A stretch of DNA of 64,000 bases from Lottia gigantea (GCF_000327385.1 NW_008709614.1:1319575-1383574), one strand, 5' to 3'. Counted from the first letter of the stretch, positions 49,944-64,000 are shown. The notes: generated by a model not told the origin, from the letters alone. A program made the numbers and translations.

Positions 49944-52900
49944 TCACATTTTTAACTGTGACATCATGGTTGAGAAATCAGCTAGTCTCTGATAATCTGG
50001 GTCATCCTCACGATCATCTTTATCACTGTCTTTAAATGTGGGATTATTAGAGTTACGTGGTAAACGTAACGTACATGGTAACATCTCTGGCATGACTGTA
50101 TGGTGGGTTACTAAAGCTGTTAAATTTGTCCACACTTTATCTAAACCCTGAAATTATAATAATCAAAGATGTATAAATTTTCGAACTATTTTCTTGACTA
50201 TAGACACAGACACTCATTGCTCATTATCTTGGCAAGGGGGTAATGTTTAATACTAAATACCGTAGGCAAAAGGTACAATACAAGAGTTAAATGCATCAAA
50301 TATTTTACTTTAAAAATTCATACCTTTAGTTTGACTCCTTTCTGTGTTTTTAATATCAAATAATGAGAAATACCATTTTGGTTTTCAAATTTAGGAACTC
50401 GAACTGAGAGTGCGAAACAACCAGGATGTGTTGTACTATCACGTACAATAAATGATCCTATTTCTTCTTGTTGTAAAATTTCTAATGCTATTTCTCTGAA
50501 AATATTAGACATTTAATTAACATTCAATTAATTTTGTTTATATTTCTGAACACAAAATTTTTCTTACTGGACACAAACTACATACACAGGAACTGAATAC
50601 AAACCTACAATTCATAAGGCATTAACCTTATCTTTTTCATGTCCACTGTCTAAAGATCTTTAACGTGTACACCCTGTTGCACATGGGGCTTTGGGTCCAT
50701 TTCTTTTACAAACTTTTTCCATGTCAGCCCTCTGACCTCATAGGGAGAAACCATGTTGAAAGTATTATCTCGCCCATGCCGAGATTGAAACGTTGACCTT
50801 CTTCTTAGTAAGCAAGCGTCTACCTCAGTGAACCATTTCAGCTCCCAGAAGAACTAGTAAATATTAGTAATACTAACCTTGGTATACCAGCTTGATACCA
50901 CGGTGCATGGCGTAATGTTTCATCTTCTATATGACTTCTATCTAAACACATCAACGATTCCAATCTGGAAATATAAAATTACATTTACATGTATCAATCT
51001 AAATAAATTAATATCTATCTGTAATATTAGATCTAATGTCAAGATATAATATGAAACATTTGAAACATTAACAATGATGTTCTCATGAATTAATATCAAA
51101 TTATATGTTCCTTCTAGGACTTAATCTGTGAGCCAAAAGTTTAGATATGCTGTGTTATATTTTGATATAAAATTTTTAAATCTTCAGTTTTAGAACCTTC
51201 TTTTTGTTAAAATGTTGACATCTGATATAATTGAATCAAAAATATCAAATTTAAACAACTTGTTTTTCTCATACAAATTTAATTTGAAAAAATCTTATGT
51301 GTTAACATCAAAGGAGTCATCTAATTGAGTTATAATTTAAATTTGACTTGGTTACATTTGATTAGTCTCAATTGGAAATCAAGATGGTAGTTTTAATTTT
51401 ACACTCACACTAATCATTACTGACTATTAAAGCTACAGTGCTAATTCTAGTATATTCCTGATTTTACACTGCTTGGAATTGTAGTAGTGATTTGAAAATA
51501 TTTGTGAGGCCATTCAATTTGATAAACAGATACTTATTTCTCCTCTGAAACTGAAGAGCACTTGACAACCAACTATTAACATTGATAAAAATTAAAGAGG
51601 AGGTTCAATGTTAAATCAGATGTAGGCCTATTCATAGCAAGATGCCTTGTTGTTTAATTGAAATATTTAATATCCAGAATGAAAGACAATTAGAGGAGGA
51701 ATATATTGGGCTTCCAGTTTCCTCTATTGATGTTTTATATTGATAGGACAGTGTCTTTAAGTTCAAAGTAATGAGAAGTTGAAATGAGATTTGTTTAAGT
51801 AGAAAATCAATGTGGTGATAATTTGATATAGATCTACAGGATTCTAGATGGTTCCTGACTTATGACTTAGTGTAATGATGAAATTATCTGATTTTCATTA
51901 GTCAACCACCAAACATTACAATTATCTGATTATAAACATATTACTTAGTTATCTAAATAAGAAAAACAACTCAAATCAAAACAACCTTGCCAACCTGGTA
52001 GATAAAACCATTTCCAATTGGCTTGCAAATCAAGAAACTCTCCTAAAATGTATTGCTTTATAGCTAATTCTTTTCTCCTATGTTAAACTGGACTACTACT
52101 AGGCATCACGATTTAATGACTACAGTAAAAACTGTATTGAGAGACCACGCAGGAGAATATTCAAAAACAGTCTCTTACTGGAGGTGGTCTCTTTTTCATT
52201 TCTACCTTCATTGCCCAGGTATAAATAATTAATAAAATCAATGTCTTTCATACCCTTGATACAAATAAATCATTCTTAATTATCTTGAGAAAGGAACAAT
52301 CTATGAATTATTTAAAGAGACCATGATCCAACATTATTTATTTTGTTTTATGTTGGATATAATTATTTTTGCTTGTTAATTTCATTACATAGTATGCAGT
52401 TTAAAATAATTCAAATTAATATTTAATGCAGTTTTCCTTTGATGCTTTGTTTGATGGATAGATAGTAATTGGTATGCATGGCTGCCACAAGTATGTATGT
52501 TTCACAGAGTGTTAACTCGTGTCTATCAATCCTGTTCTAAAGTTTAAATTGAATATTTTTTGTACATATTTGATACTGATTCCTTGAAATCATAAAATAT
52601 ATTAGTTGACTGTCATCATCAACCTTATATCAATATAAATTTGATGCATTCAGACTGAGTGACTAAGTTTCTGACAATTATCTGATTTTCACCCTTATGG
52701 CCAAACGGCATCTGATACATCAAAGAATTTCTATTACTTATTTCAACGACAGCAATTTGGTGTAAAATGTATATTTGAAAGAAAGTTATAATCTTGAATA
52801 CCCTCTCTACTGATCTGTAGTTTAATTCATCTCAAGATGTAAATATTACCTCTCCTGATCTTTAAGCTCTATCCCATAATTCCTCATAAAACCCAGAGAT

Positions 52901-55900
52901 CCAAGAGGTATTGACATAATGATTTATGGAGTTCAATACTAACTTGATATCTTCTGCTAAAATATGGTTTATATATTACCCTACTGTCAAATATATCTTA
53001 ATGTATGGCATATATCTGGAGAATTCTAGATTTTGTAAATTTTATATCCTTAATCAAATTTTTGAAGCACCAGGCAACACCTTAATATTTGCCATTTTCT
53101 ATCTGGACATTTGAGAAAATATGATGAAAAATAAATTACTTATGTTTATGTTTATCATACCAAATTGTTTTTGATCTTCTCAAAAATAATTACTTGTCAA
53201 ATAGCCAAGTATTAATAAATCTATTTCATAAATATTCACAGAGAAATATCCTCTTCATTTGAACAATATTAATCAATGTTTCAATTATTTTCAATTAAAA
53301 CTTTTTGCAAATCAAATATGAAACAGAAATATTATCACGATATACATTTATCAGAAATGCTACAGTGATTACCTTTTTCTAAATTTTTCAAAATATTCTT
53401 TCCAGAGAGATTCAATTTAAATATAATTTAAATAGAAGATAAAACTAAGTTGAATTTTTACTAAATAATACAGTTTACAATAGTTACCAAATAATCATTT
53501 TTAAGTGACAACAACGTTATTCATTCATAAGATAAACAAGAACTTGAATGTTCTATCAATCAAACTTAGCAGAATTCTATCAGACTATAAGTACTTTGTA
53601 AATATCCTTCAACTAATTGATAAAGTGTATGCAAATAAATTATCAATAATATTCTGAATGGGGTTCCTTTAATCATAACTTAAATAAATAAGTTTTACTA
53701 CTTTGTAATATGTTTTCTATTTACACAAAGATACAAAGTAAAAATTAATAAAATGAAATAGATTGGTAACTTATTAACAGTTTATCTTCAAGGATATTAA
53801 AATGTTCATTATTGTCAACAGACATTATAGAGTTTTTCTTAGTAACAAAACTAATGATAAAGTATCTGAAATATAAACAAACTATGTATTCATCTCCATT
53901 CAAAATAATAATTTTCAAAACTAAACTGGTCTTTTTTTAGCCATTAAAAACACTTAAAATATGCATTTTCTTTATAAGTCAAAAACAAATACCGGTAGTT
54001 TCATTGCCAGGACGTCTTCATTTTCCCACCGGTTTAAAGGAAAATAGAAGTCATTGTCAGCCATTGTCATAGTCCTTGTAAAATATTCCTTCAATTTCTT
54101 TGATCAATTCTTGACAATCAATTGTTTGAAATACCTGTATTAACACTAGTCTGACCTACTCTACAGACAACTGATTTTCACATTTCAACCTATTTCCTGT
54201 ATTTCTTGGTGCCTTAAAAATGTAGTATTTTACAAACTTTGGAGAAACTAAGGGACTTTTCGTTTATACAAAGAAGGAATAGAGACTATGAAGGTATATC
54301 AGAATCAAAATTTGCCTAAAAAGTTAATATGACAATTTACTTAATATACCTATCTAAATGTGCAAGGTATAGTTAAATTCTCTTATTATTTCGAGGCCAT
54401 AGAAGAACCTTAATTATCTTTATCATAAACCTGTACAAAATAAACTAGTATTCTGGTTGTTAAATTCAGTTGCATATCAAAACTTGTACAGGTATTTTAA
54501 TATTCAAACCATTCTTTCTATTACTGACAAATATTGTAAATATGATAAACTTGTAGATGTAGATACATTAGTTATTTATAATAGAGTATATATAAAATTC
54601 TCTCACGAAGCATTATACAGACAATACAACTAAATATATAGCAAGCTATATTAATACACCACCAAGGGGAATGTAAGTAATCCTCATGTTATTACATTGT
54701 AAGCTGCTTGTCTAAAAACCTTTATTTCAATATTGACTTCCCACTCGTCAACTTTTGTCATTAAAATTTCAAGAATGTTGTTAACCTTTCACTTAACTCA
54801 CTATAAAAAGCAACAAAATCATAAATAGAATAGCGAGGAACCAAATAATAAATAGAGTAGCAAGGAACAAAATCATAAATAGAGTAGCAAGGAACAAAAT
54901 ATTAAATAGAGTAGCAAGGAACAAAATCATAAATAGAGTAGCAAGGAACAAAATCATAAATAGAGTAGCAAGGAACAAAATATTAAATAGAGTAGCAAGG
55001 AACAAAATCATAAATAGAGTAGCAAGGAACAAAATCATAAATAGAGTAGTAAGGAACAAAATCATAAATAGAGTAGCAAGGAACAAAATCATAAATAGAG
55101 TAGCAAGGAACAAAATATTAAATAGAGTAGAGAAGAACCTAATAATGAATAGAGTAGCGAGGAAAATGAAAGAGACATAATTCAATCTTTTGAAATTAGA
55201 ACATAAGAAGGCAAAAACTGAGATAAAAAAATTTTGTAAATTCAAAAAAAATTCCAGAACATGTAAATATACATTTTTTAAGAAAACAAATGTTAACATA
55301 GTTCAAAGACATACTTAAGTCTGTAAAAATAGGTTTTTAAAAAAAATGCTGGTCAATGAACTTCCAACTGCATGGAGTTTAACTTAGTTAAATCCAAAGA
55401 CAAAATAGCTGACATGAAAAGATTTACAATTGGCAGTGACAGGTATCTTATCTTTTGTATCATATTTTCTAAATACATTGCTAGAAATTTATTTATCTAC
55501 TCAGTTACATTGAATTGGCAATTGCATTAATATCATTTTCATTTTAATGGTTGTTTTCAATGTGAAGACTTAAACTGTAAATTGAGATTAACATGTATGT
55601 CAAAATATTGTCTGGTGTGCCATGTTCTAATCCATATAGCGTCATGCTTAACCAGACAGACATTCTGTGAATATGTATAGAGCTGTCTAGCCCAACAAGA
55701 ATGTGCTATGCAAGTTGATATTATTCATACATTATTTATCAAGTCAATGATTAAATTATTTGAAATATATATATATATATATGGTATGTTATGGATTTCG
55801 AAACAATAATTTGTGCAACAAAGAAATGGTTCAAGAGAGGAAACTTTGCTACAAAAATCTGCTTAAAATGTCGATCTAGATGATTTGCCTTGTGTTTTTT

Positions 55901-57207
55901 TTTTTCAGCAGAATACTAAACTTAGAATCTATAATTCAAAGAAAGTCACAATCAAAAACAGTGTCAAAAGTTGAAGTAAAAGTTTAATAATGGATATGAA
56001 TCGAATGCTAGATATCTTTCAAAAGCATTTGATTGATCAAATATCTATATAGCAAATGTTTTGTATAACAATATAGTCAGATCATGGATGGGATGTGTAG
56101 TTCAACGTGGAAAAAAAACCCATGAAACTAAACATCTAGATTTGCATTTAAATCAGGTTATTGCAGAACTGTACTACCAGCTGAATATTTCACAATTCTA
56201 TACACAATAATTAAGTGTATTAATTCTATCAACTGCCATTGTCCGTACATGCCTGACAATATAAGGTAAATTCTTACAGGTTGCTTTTTTTCTTAGCTCA
56301 TCCAATTCCATACGTAACATTGGCAAAGCTTTGTGTAACAAACTAATATTTTATTGATTAAACTATTTGTAAGGATTTATAATAAACAATCAATATCAGA
56401 ATACTGTTTCTATTGTTACCAACATATTTTATTATTGTGTTTAATCAATAAAATCATACACAAACAATATATCTCAATTACAGTTAACATGTCAAACTGT
56501 GCAAGAAAATTGCTTTCTACTCTTCTTTGATATCAACCCATGCAAAATATCAAGCTCTGTTCACACTGAGAATAAGTTTTTTTTATCTCGAAAGAATGAA
56601 AATCATTCAAATTGTATGTGTATCTCCCTACACAACTGAAATATATGTTTTAGACTAGGTAAAAGTAATTTTTCTGCAATAATAAGTTTTTATTATGTTA
56701 AATATTGAGATAGATTAGGGGTGATATTTTGAGTTAGAATTTATTCAATATATTATATTATTATGATTATAAAGTAGATAATTACTCTGCAATTATAATG
56801 AATACATGTTCAAAAAGAAAAAAACTCATAAATATAATAGTTTAAATTAATTTAATATATTTGATGGCATTTTTTTTAAACAGAAGATTAAATATTTGTT
56901 AGAAAAATAGAATTAATTCTACAAAGTTTTCCTGAAAATTACAGACAAATCTCACTAAATTTAATCATAGAAACAGAAAATCTATCCCCGTAGATGTACT
57001 TCTAGTGAGAAATTGACTGAGTTTCTAACACTGTTAATAACGACAAACTTTAAACATGACGTGTTCAAATATTAGGGCTAGAACTAAAAAAATAAAGAAT
57101 TACCTGCAAAGCTCATTATGATGGCCATGTTTCTTATTATTTAGTTTTTGTTTTTTAGGCTGCATAAACCAATTAAATAGACTCATAATATCATAATAAT
57201 AAGGCAT
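49944..57207 (-). CDS. Small single-SH2-domain adaptor protein, complete, 4 exons
   Basis: Exons in transcript order: 57104-57207, 50878-50964, 50324-50495 and 49944-50147. They total 567 nt, in frame throughout, giving 188 residues. The start MPYYYDIMSLFNWFMQ is followed by a Lys/His-rich stretch (PKKQKLNNKKHGHHNELC) and LESLMCLDRSHIEDETLRHA. The SH2 domain spans about residues 57-154, from PWYQAGIPREIALEIL. SFIVRDS carries the phosphotyrosine-binding Arg (R82), then CFALSVRVP, SHYLILKTQKGVKLKGL and NLTALVTHHTVMPEMLPC. An acidic tail (DKDDREDDPDYQRL) ends in FSTMMSQLKM. The SH2 resembles the tensin type (GVRLKG, SLTALV.QHSITPLALPC). From memory, small single-SH2 proteins labelled 'EGFR adapter protein' in invertebrates look alike; the name is unconfirmed. 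The role is inferred as an adaptor docking on phosphotyrosines, with no enzymatic domain. Intron 1 is 6.1 kb. Confidence 0.85.
50625..50847 (-). repeat. tRNA-derived SINE in intron 2 of the SH2 gene
   Basis: Read on the minus strand, the head GGTTCACTGAGGTAGACGC resembles a pol III A box. About 30 bases on, AACGTTTCAATCTCGGC resembles a B box. The body continues into TGCAACAGGGTGTACACG and ends in an AT-rich part near TGAAAAAGATAAGG. This order fits a tRNA-headed SINE of invertebrates. It is in the same orientation as the host gene, about 30 bp downstream of exon 2. Confidence 0.7.
50965..57103 (-). other. Intron 1 of the SH2 gene
   Basis: A 6.1-kb intron (donor CAG|GTAATT at 57104, acceptor TTCCAG at 50965). 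It contains a 27-bp tandem array and otherwise AT-rich sequence. No further exon in frame was recognised. Confidence 0.75.
54824..55150. repeat. 27-bp tandem repeat, about 12 copies
   Basis: The unit aatagagtagcaaggaacaa plus aatcata (or atattaa) repeats every 27 bases, with diverged edge copies. Because 27 is a multiple of three, it creates a spurious minus-strand open frame with a 9-residue period (ATLFMILFL). Confidence 0.95.
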
Positions 57208-60200
57208 TTTGTCTTCAAACACTTTTCACTTGTAGGTAGGGTATTTAACACTCCCTCTGACTTCTGTAATTCTGGATGCAACTGAATACATCAACTACAT
57301 TTTCTGATAAAAAAAAATCCTCAATACTATCCTTTTTCATCACATCTTTTATCTCACAAAAATATCATAAGAACAGTTGGAAATCACCCTTCAATTTGTA
57401 TTTTCAACTTATTTGATATACTTTTACACGATTATCTATTTAGGTCTTGTTTTCCAATGAATAAATCACCAATACACAAAAGTAAAGATCCTTGCAAATT
57501 GTTACATCCTCAAATTAAGGGAAGAATATTAATAATTCACAAAAATAATACTATGTGGACACTGGCAGATACTAACCACCAATAAGTTTGTCACTATCTA
57601 AATATAATATGTTGTTTGATGAAATACCTGACCCTGTGTGTGGCAGAGCACGACAAGAGTACAATGTGTGACAGGGTGAGACAGAATGGTGGAGACCAAC
57701 CAGTAATAGAGATAGTTAGGTAAATCGACCTGGAGTCCTCACTATCTAGTTAGATACTCAGTATCACAATATACCTTTGATAGTTCAACTGATGCACTGC
57801 TTTGTCAATATTGATCACATTCACAATTCTTCACAAGCCTCGTTTTCAATTTGTCGTCTGCTTTAATGAAAAATTTGAATGATTTTGCGCAGATATTCCC
57901 AAAACAATTTCCTACTAAAAGTGAGATAACAACAAAGACTATAGATTTCTCCTGAATATTTATAAAAATAGTTTCAATAATGTCATCCCACAAGACTTAT
58001 AATATCTTGAGAGATATATCTAGTATGTATCCCTTGTTATAGTATGATAGGAAACAGACCTCAGTATGAATTAAGCTTACTGATACATGTTTCCTATAAG
58101 AATTTATATAGACCAAGCAACAATAAGACTTCATACAGCAACCAACCAATTATCAAAAGAACAGAGTCAAAATCACAAGATGAACAAATAAAGTGCTAAG
58201 CTTCTCGGTAATCCTTTATTGTAGTTCATGTATTTGTCATTTTATCACCTAAGGCTAAACTGAATTTCTATATTGAGATAATATTAAATAAAATAGAGTA
58301 CAGAGAAACAATGATCTTTCCTATTGTGTTAATGTACGTTTACTTATACTAGGCTGAAGTGATCAAATTTACATAAACCTGATACAAGTGAAAATACAAA
58401 TTTGTTTTTTCATTTCCTACATATTTATATAGTATAATTTTCTTCACTTTCAAAAATATTTACATCAGAAATGAGTAAATTGACACAATTTTCTTTTTAT
58501 CTAATCTGAAGGTCACTAAACTTATGCAAAATGTCTCTGTAATTGTTTATACTAGTAGTAATGTATTTTAGTTTCAGCTGACCATCTAACATTGGCTAAC
58601 ATCATACAGATGAAATATTTCGAACACTAATCACAAGTTTCTGATGTGGTTAAGAAGATTACAGATTCCTCAGACAAGAGGATTTACCTTTCATGTCATT
58701 GTTTAGGAATTTCTTAAATAGATCACTCTAATCACTGGGATGACTTTCACATGAGAATTTGTGACTAAAATTTCAAGTGTTAGTATCCCTAATTTCTCGG
58801 CTGCAGATCTCATGAACACATGTCTTGTATTCAATATTGAAAAGCTTTTTGATATTCTTGAAAATCTCACTTGCCAAGTTGTTCAGAACTTGACTAGAAA
58901 ACTAGTTATCAATGAATTTGAGGAATTTTGAGAAAGTCATCAATGAACAATTTCTTATATTGGAAACTTTTGTCAGCAAAACTGAATACTAATTCAAGTA
59001 CAGTATTCTTTTAGTTGATAAAGTAGAAGATGAATAGATCTGGGAATTTGTGTTTAAATAGCAATATAACAACAAGTATATACTGGAATGCTAAACTAGT
59101 GTCTGTCAGACTCACTTCAATTTTCATTGTCAATCTGCTTGTAAATGACAATTTGATTCTTGACACTAGGTAAAGAAATTTCACATAAAAGCCAGTTACA
59201 ATGAAATTCTTGAACTAACAATCAGATCTCTGGTGTAAGGATCTTGTTTATCTAAATTTACTATAAATCACTCACAAAACACTGAAACAAAAGAGTATAG
59301 TAGCAACTTTATCTTCATAAACAAAAATGTTCCTTCTAAACATCAGAATACCTATAGTTATACCTTAACTATCATCTTGTGATAACTGATGCAAATTCAA
59401 CATAGAATGACACCACAATAAGATGTGTATTTCTATTACAATTACCTATTATAACCTGAAATATGACTAATATTCAGTTAATTATAACTAACATTTAATA
59501 TAAATTATATTTATAATAATGTCTATTATATGATTTTATAACAAATAGAAATGTCAATATAACTCTATATATTATTACCAATAATAACAACTTCAGGAAC
59601 AATTTACAAAGCAAATTAACTACTAGCACATTCTCCATTTTAACTCAGCTAAATACACATCCTATAAATTTACCTAGGATAATGTCTAACATGAGAATTA
59701 TTCTCTAAGGTTTATTCAGTTTGTTTGTATTCAGGTAAGCATTGTGATAAAATGTAGATTGAGGTGAGAATCAGAAAACTATTCATAACTCTGTATTTTA
59801 TCTAAAATCTTATAACAGTCCTCAGATTCTAGTTTCAGATTCTAGTTTCAGATTCTAGGGATGTTTCCATCTAGATGATATCTTAACATCATAATCAAAT
59901 ATTATATTACAAATATCATCCACCAATTTCATAAATATGTCGAATGTGTGCGACAGGTACAAAACTCATTGAAAGAACTGCATATCATATACAAATTAGG
60001 AAAATATATACAACACAGATATCATGTAATAACCCTTGACAAATAATGATCTGGATACTTTCAACAGTGATATATGATAAACTGTAGAAACTGGTAGCTT
60101 AAATTTGAATATTCTACCAGCCTTGTAAGCATAAGATTGCTGCAATGTGTGATATTTTGCTACATGTAATGGCATGTCAGAAGTTTTGATGTTCAGGTAT

Positions 60201-63200
60201 GAAAAATATCACTGGTTCAATATTGTTTACACATTATTAAATCTTTTGCAGGATGTAAATGTAATGTTAAAATCCTGTTTCTTAACAAAGACTGGAAAAA
60301 TAAATATTCTGTCTCTTTTAGTATCTATATACTTACTTAAAATAGTAACAAAAATTCTCAATTGATGCAATATTTATTTTCTGTGATAAACTTTTGCTAC
60401 TTTCCGTTGACGTCAGGTTTTGTAATTATTACGCAAGTCTTTTCACTGATTACAAGACTAGTCAATATTATGATTTAAAAGCATACATAATTCTCTATTA
60501 AACTCTATTCAACATCATTTCTATACTAATCTTAAATAAACATAGACATTACTATATACAATATATTTAAAATGCTCTATAATATTTACATTTTCATATT
60601 TCTCTCAACAAACATTGAAAACAAATATTCCATATCCTGCTCTTTGAATTGAATTTTTTTTATCTAAATGATATTGCTAAATGTTGAGGTTGTTAAGAAC
60701 CCATAAGATTTTAGCAAAACACATCTATTTTTACAGTTCAAAATAAACTATAAATCAAGTTGGGTAATTTGTTGTGGAGGTATAAAGATATATAAATCAA
60801 GTTAGGATGTATTATAATACATATAATATATTTCGCATCAGTTATGCGTCGTTGAATATTTGAGATTATATGAGATACGACAACTCAAGGTAGATTATTT
60901 TATAAACCTGATGACAAGAACTTGAGCTAGCTTCACAAATTATTCAATATTTTCTTACAACTATAGAAGGGTAATGTAGAGAGAATAAATGGTTTAACAT
61001 TATTTACATTATTTTTTATTTTCAGAGTCTTGGTACGGTATGGCAAACAAGAACAAAATGACATGAAGGAATCCAATCAGTAATTTTGATAGTTGACGTC
61101 TATTAGGTTTATGTTTATGTTTATGTAAAGCCTACACCAGTATTGCTCTGTAGGTACTAAATTCATCTAAAATGTAACATTTCTATTACTTGTGTTCTTT
61201 ATTCATCAAACCCAGTGAATCAAATAAAAAATTTGTAAGAGTAAATGAAGCAATGTGTTTTTATGGTTATTATATTCAGTGAAAGTATTGAAGTGAACTT
61301 TATTTTTCTCCAGTTCATCCTCCATAAGTCTGCCAGCCTCTAATTAAATTTTAAAACACTTTCTTTTCGCTTTAAATTAATCTAAATACCTTTCTCTTTA
61401 TAGTTGGTTTAATCTCAAGTATTCTAGACAGACAGATAAATCAACCTTCACAATTATATATCACCAGAGAGTTTCAAATTGATTCTTAAATTTAACATCC
61501 CCTCTCCAGATAACTTATATTTCTACTGAGACTTATTACTTCACAGTCCTCTATATTCATGTCTATTTAATACAGAAGTTTGATGCTTTTGATAAATAAA
61601 AATAAAAAAACTGATGTAAAAGGAAGTGTTGAATAGGAAAAAGGAAAATTTCTTTAAGCATATCATTTTTTAACAATTTGAAAAATTCTGTTACGACATC
61701 CATTCGAAAATGCAGTTGGTGAGTTCAATCCCTGATTATCATACTTTTCAAAAGTAAGTATCACCATAATCTTCATTTTCAAAGAAATTCTTTACTAAAA
61801 TCTTACTAATATCTCTAACCAACATTGTTTAAATACTTTGATCCCCTGATTAAATACATATTATTTATATCTAGCATATCAACATTCTTCGTGAAAGCAC
61901 ATGACTGTACTCTAATTGCTATTTTTTCCTTTGCAATTTCTTCAATAAGAAAATATTAAAATAACACCTTTCTTAAATCTATAATGTGCCAAACATAAAG
62001 CAACTGAGTGCAACTTCAAATTTTTGATTTGTCTTTATGCTTAGGTCAAATACATCCAAGAATTCAAATTAGGATTCTTCCAGATGCTGTTAGTCTCTAG
62101 CAGTTGCTGAATGTCAAGTTACTGTACAATTTCTCAAAATTACTAACCTCCAAATATTTAATTTCATCTTCATTTTGAAAAAAAAATCTTTGATCTCTTA
62201 CTCCAGTTATTCAATCATTTAATAATTGATGAATCATACACAAAGATTGTCAATTATTCAAATCATGAAAATATTTCTTCAACTATTCATTTCCGTAAAA
62301 CATCAGTGATCACTATCTGTACCTACAGTATTTTAGCAAGTATTCCTTTGGTCTGTTGAACTAGTGCCTGAGGACATTGAACAATTAAATAATACATTAA
62401 TGAACTAAAAGTCTTTATATATGTACCCTACCTCATTAACCTCAAAAATAGAAGAGTGTTACATTGATTGGTCAGAACTATGTAAATAAATTATTAAACT
62501 TAATGTCAATCAAGAGATAAAGATCTTCGGAAAAAAACAAAAACTTGTTAAGTATCAATAAAAACAAGATGGCTACCCTATGAACAAATACATCAAATGT
62601 TTTTACACCTTGGGATTTACAATCCTTTCAATTATTAATCACTCAGTTATTAGCCCAAGGAACAGATGCAATCCTAAACTGATCATCATGCCTTTACAAA
62701 TGATGACATAGATATCATAGCTTTATATGAAATATATGTTGTAAAACCTATCCATTTAAAGACCATTTTAATGCATTTTAAATATTTTTTACTCCAAAAA
62801 AGTAATCATATATTCATTTCGTCAAAATTTACTGGACCAATACATGTATTTTAATCAATAGTCACAGCATTTACTTGTAAGATAAAGCATAACCTTTATT
62901 TTTCCTCTGACCTAAAAAATATTCAATAAACTTATAACTATTGCAGTTAACCGTCATCTGTTTCAAGGACAAAAAATCCTGAGTTATTTACTTGGTATAT
63001 CTGAAACCAGGTTAATTCATTAATTAGGTAAGAAGATCATTAAGAGGAGTGACATTGACAATACAGTGATTTGTGACATGTCAATATTTACACTGTCAAT
63101 AAAATAATGTCAATGTCATAACCTTAATCCGTAATCTTTTAATCTTCTGACATTTATATTACAACTGTTTTATTATCTTGTAATTGTTCAAGTATTACAG

Positions 63201-64000
63201 AAGTTCATTAGGACCTTATTTTACACCAATAACAAGTCATCTAAATTGCACTGGGGAAAAAAAAAGCCATATCAATTAAAAAAAATCAATTCATTTTAAC
63301 CAAAACATAATAAAGAAATAGGTCCTCATGTTTGACATGTTTGATATAAAATTATTGATGCATTTTCATCTTTACATATATTTAGAAAAAACAAATTTCA
63401 TGGACATATTGAATGAATATTGCCTTTTTTAGAACAAATATAGGTTTTAACACTATTTCTGGACTAATGTCTTTTAAACTTTGAATCAAAGTTTTTAAAC
63501 ACATTGTTCATTATATGCCATCAAAAGTGATCAAAAATGATTGAATTAATAGTTTATATTTAATACCATCTGTCATTGACTAAACTTGCAGCTGAACATT
63601 GCAAAGTATCAAAACTAAAATATTTAAAGTATGAAAATCTCCCTAATCTTCAGTTGAAGTATGAAAAAATGTTAAGGTTGTTGGTTTTGAAGATTATAAT
63701 AATCAAAGATTTACAAGGGTTTAGGTGAAGAAAGTGGCCTGTAAGTGATAACAAAATACAAGTACACATTGTCAATATTGAAACAGACCTTTACTCTATT
63801 TTACTCTAATCATTTATTTTTCAAAATGTCAAAAGTTAACAGCAGTTTAAATTCTAACTTTCTATTTGACATTGTTCAACATGACATTTTTCAATGGAAT
63901 TTGAAGCCAATTTCACTTGACAATAATAATGCATTGACCAAAAGTATAAGGAATTTAATTTCAGAGTAGGATTTGCAGCACCCAATCTTTTATGTCCAGA
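57208..64000. other. Gene-free AT-rich region upstream of the SH2 gene
   Basis: It should contain the SH2 promoter and 5' UTR near its left end. Over 6.8 kb I found no exon, domain, tRNA or clear transposon end. The few short frames (57805-57993, 60174-60365 and 63745-63969) lack any recognisable motif. A small direct triplication of 'cagattctagttt' lies at about 59821-59858. Confidence 0.5.

Noticed and set aside
54793-55299. 168-residue minus-strand open frame with repeating hydrophobic nonapeptide
   Set aside because: Produced by a 27-bp tandem repeat whose unit is divisible by three; it lies in an intron and has no recognisable domain beyond the repeat.
63745-63969. 74-residue open frame at the right end
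   Set aside because: Composition matches AT-rich background and no motif is seen.

Overview
The window is AT-rich animal nuclear DNA with intron-split genes, spliceosomal GT-AG borders and many small transposon relics. The gene set (ciliary UBXN10, ELP5, ARHGEF10 and a small single-SH2 protein), the mollusc-style gypsy elements and a short 'cccacat...ttggcggca' repeat suggest a lophotrochozoan, most likely a mollusc. This is inference from sequence character; the species was not identified. Layout from left to right: (1) 1-673, the 5' end of a gypsy-like LTR element on the minus strand, whose LTR border cuts straight into the reading frame of a class A GPCR fragment (674-1027, minus). (2) 3094-9633 (+), an eight-exon mitochondrial acetyl-CoA hydrolase / 4-hydroxybutyrate CoA-transferase-like gene, with three small inverted-repeat elements in its introns. 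(3) 13180-16752 (-), ELP5, an Elongator subunit. (4) 17687-18801 (+), UBXN10, divergent from ELP5 across a 0.9-kb shared upstream region. (5) 20160-22427 (-), a leucine-rich-repeat protein I could not name, whose first exon is not placed. (6) 25693-44419 (+), a complete 21-exon ARHGEF10-type RhoGEF. Its exons join in frame to 1407 codons plus stop, and its 8.9-kb first intron holds a hAT-like element with a gypsy LTR element nested inside it and an assembly gap. (7) 49944-57207 (-), a complete four-exon, 188-residue SH2 adaptor. (8) 57208-64000, no recognisable gene. The genes do not form an operon or pathway. Apart from GPCR/CoA-transferase, neighbours alternate convergent and divergent. The themes are mitochondrial CoA metabolism, tRNA wobble modification, cilia/p97, Rho signalling and phosphotyrosine signalling. 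I see no previously undescribed multi-gene system. The more unusual content is the transposon layer: a TIR element with a palindromic minisatellite core and a clean CATACC duplication, a hAT-like MITE with an 8-bp duplication, a TTAA-flanked element, several long hairpins, an LTR element nested in a hAT-like element, and a foldback element carrying a hammerhead-like sequence pair. All boundaries come from reading by eye; no search or folding was run.
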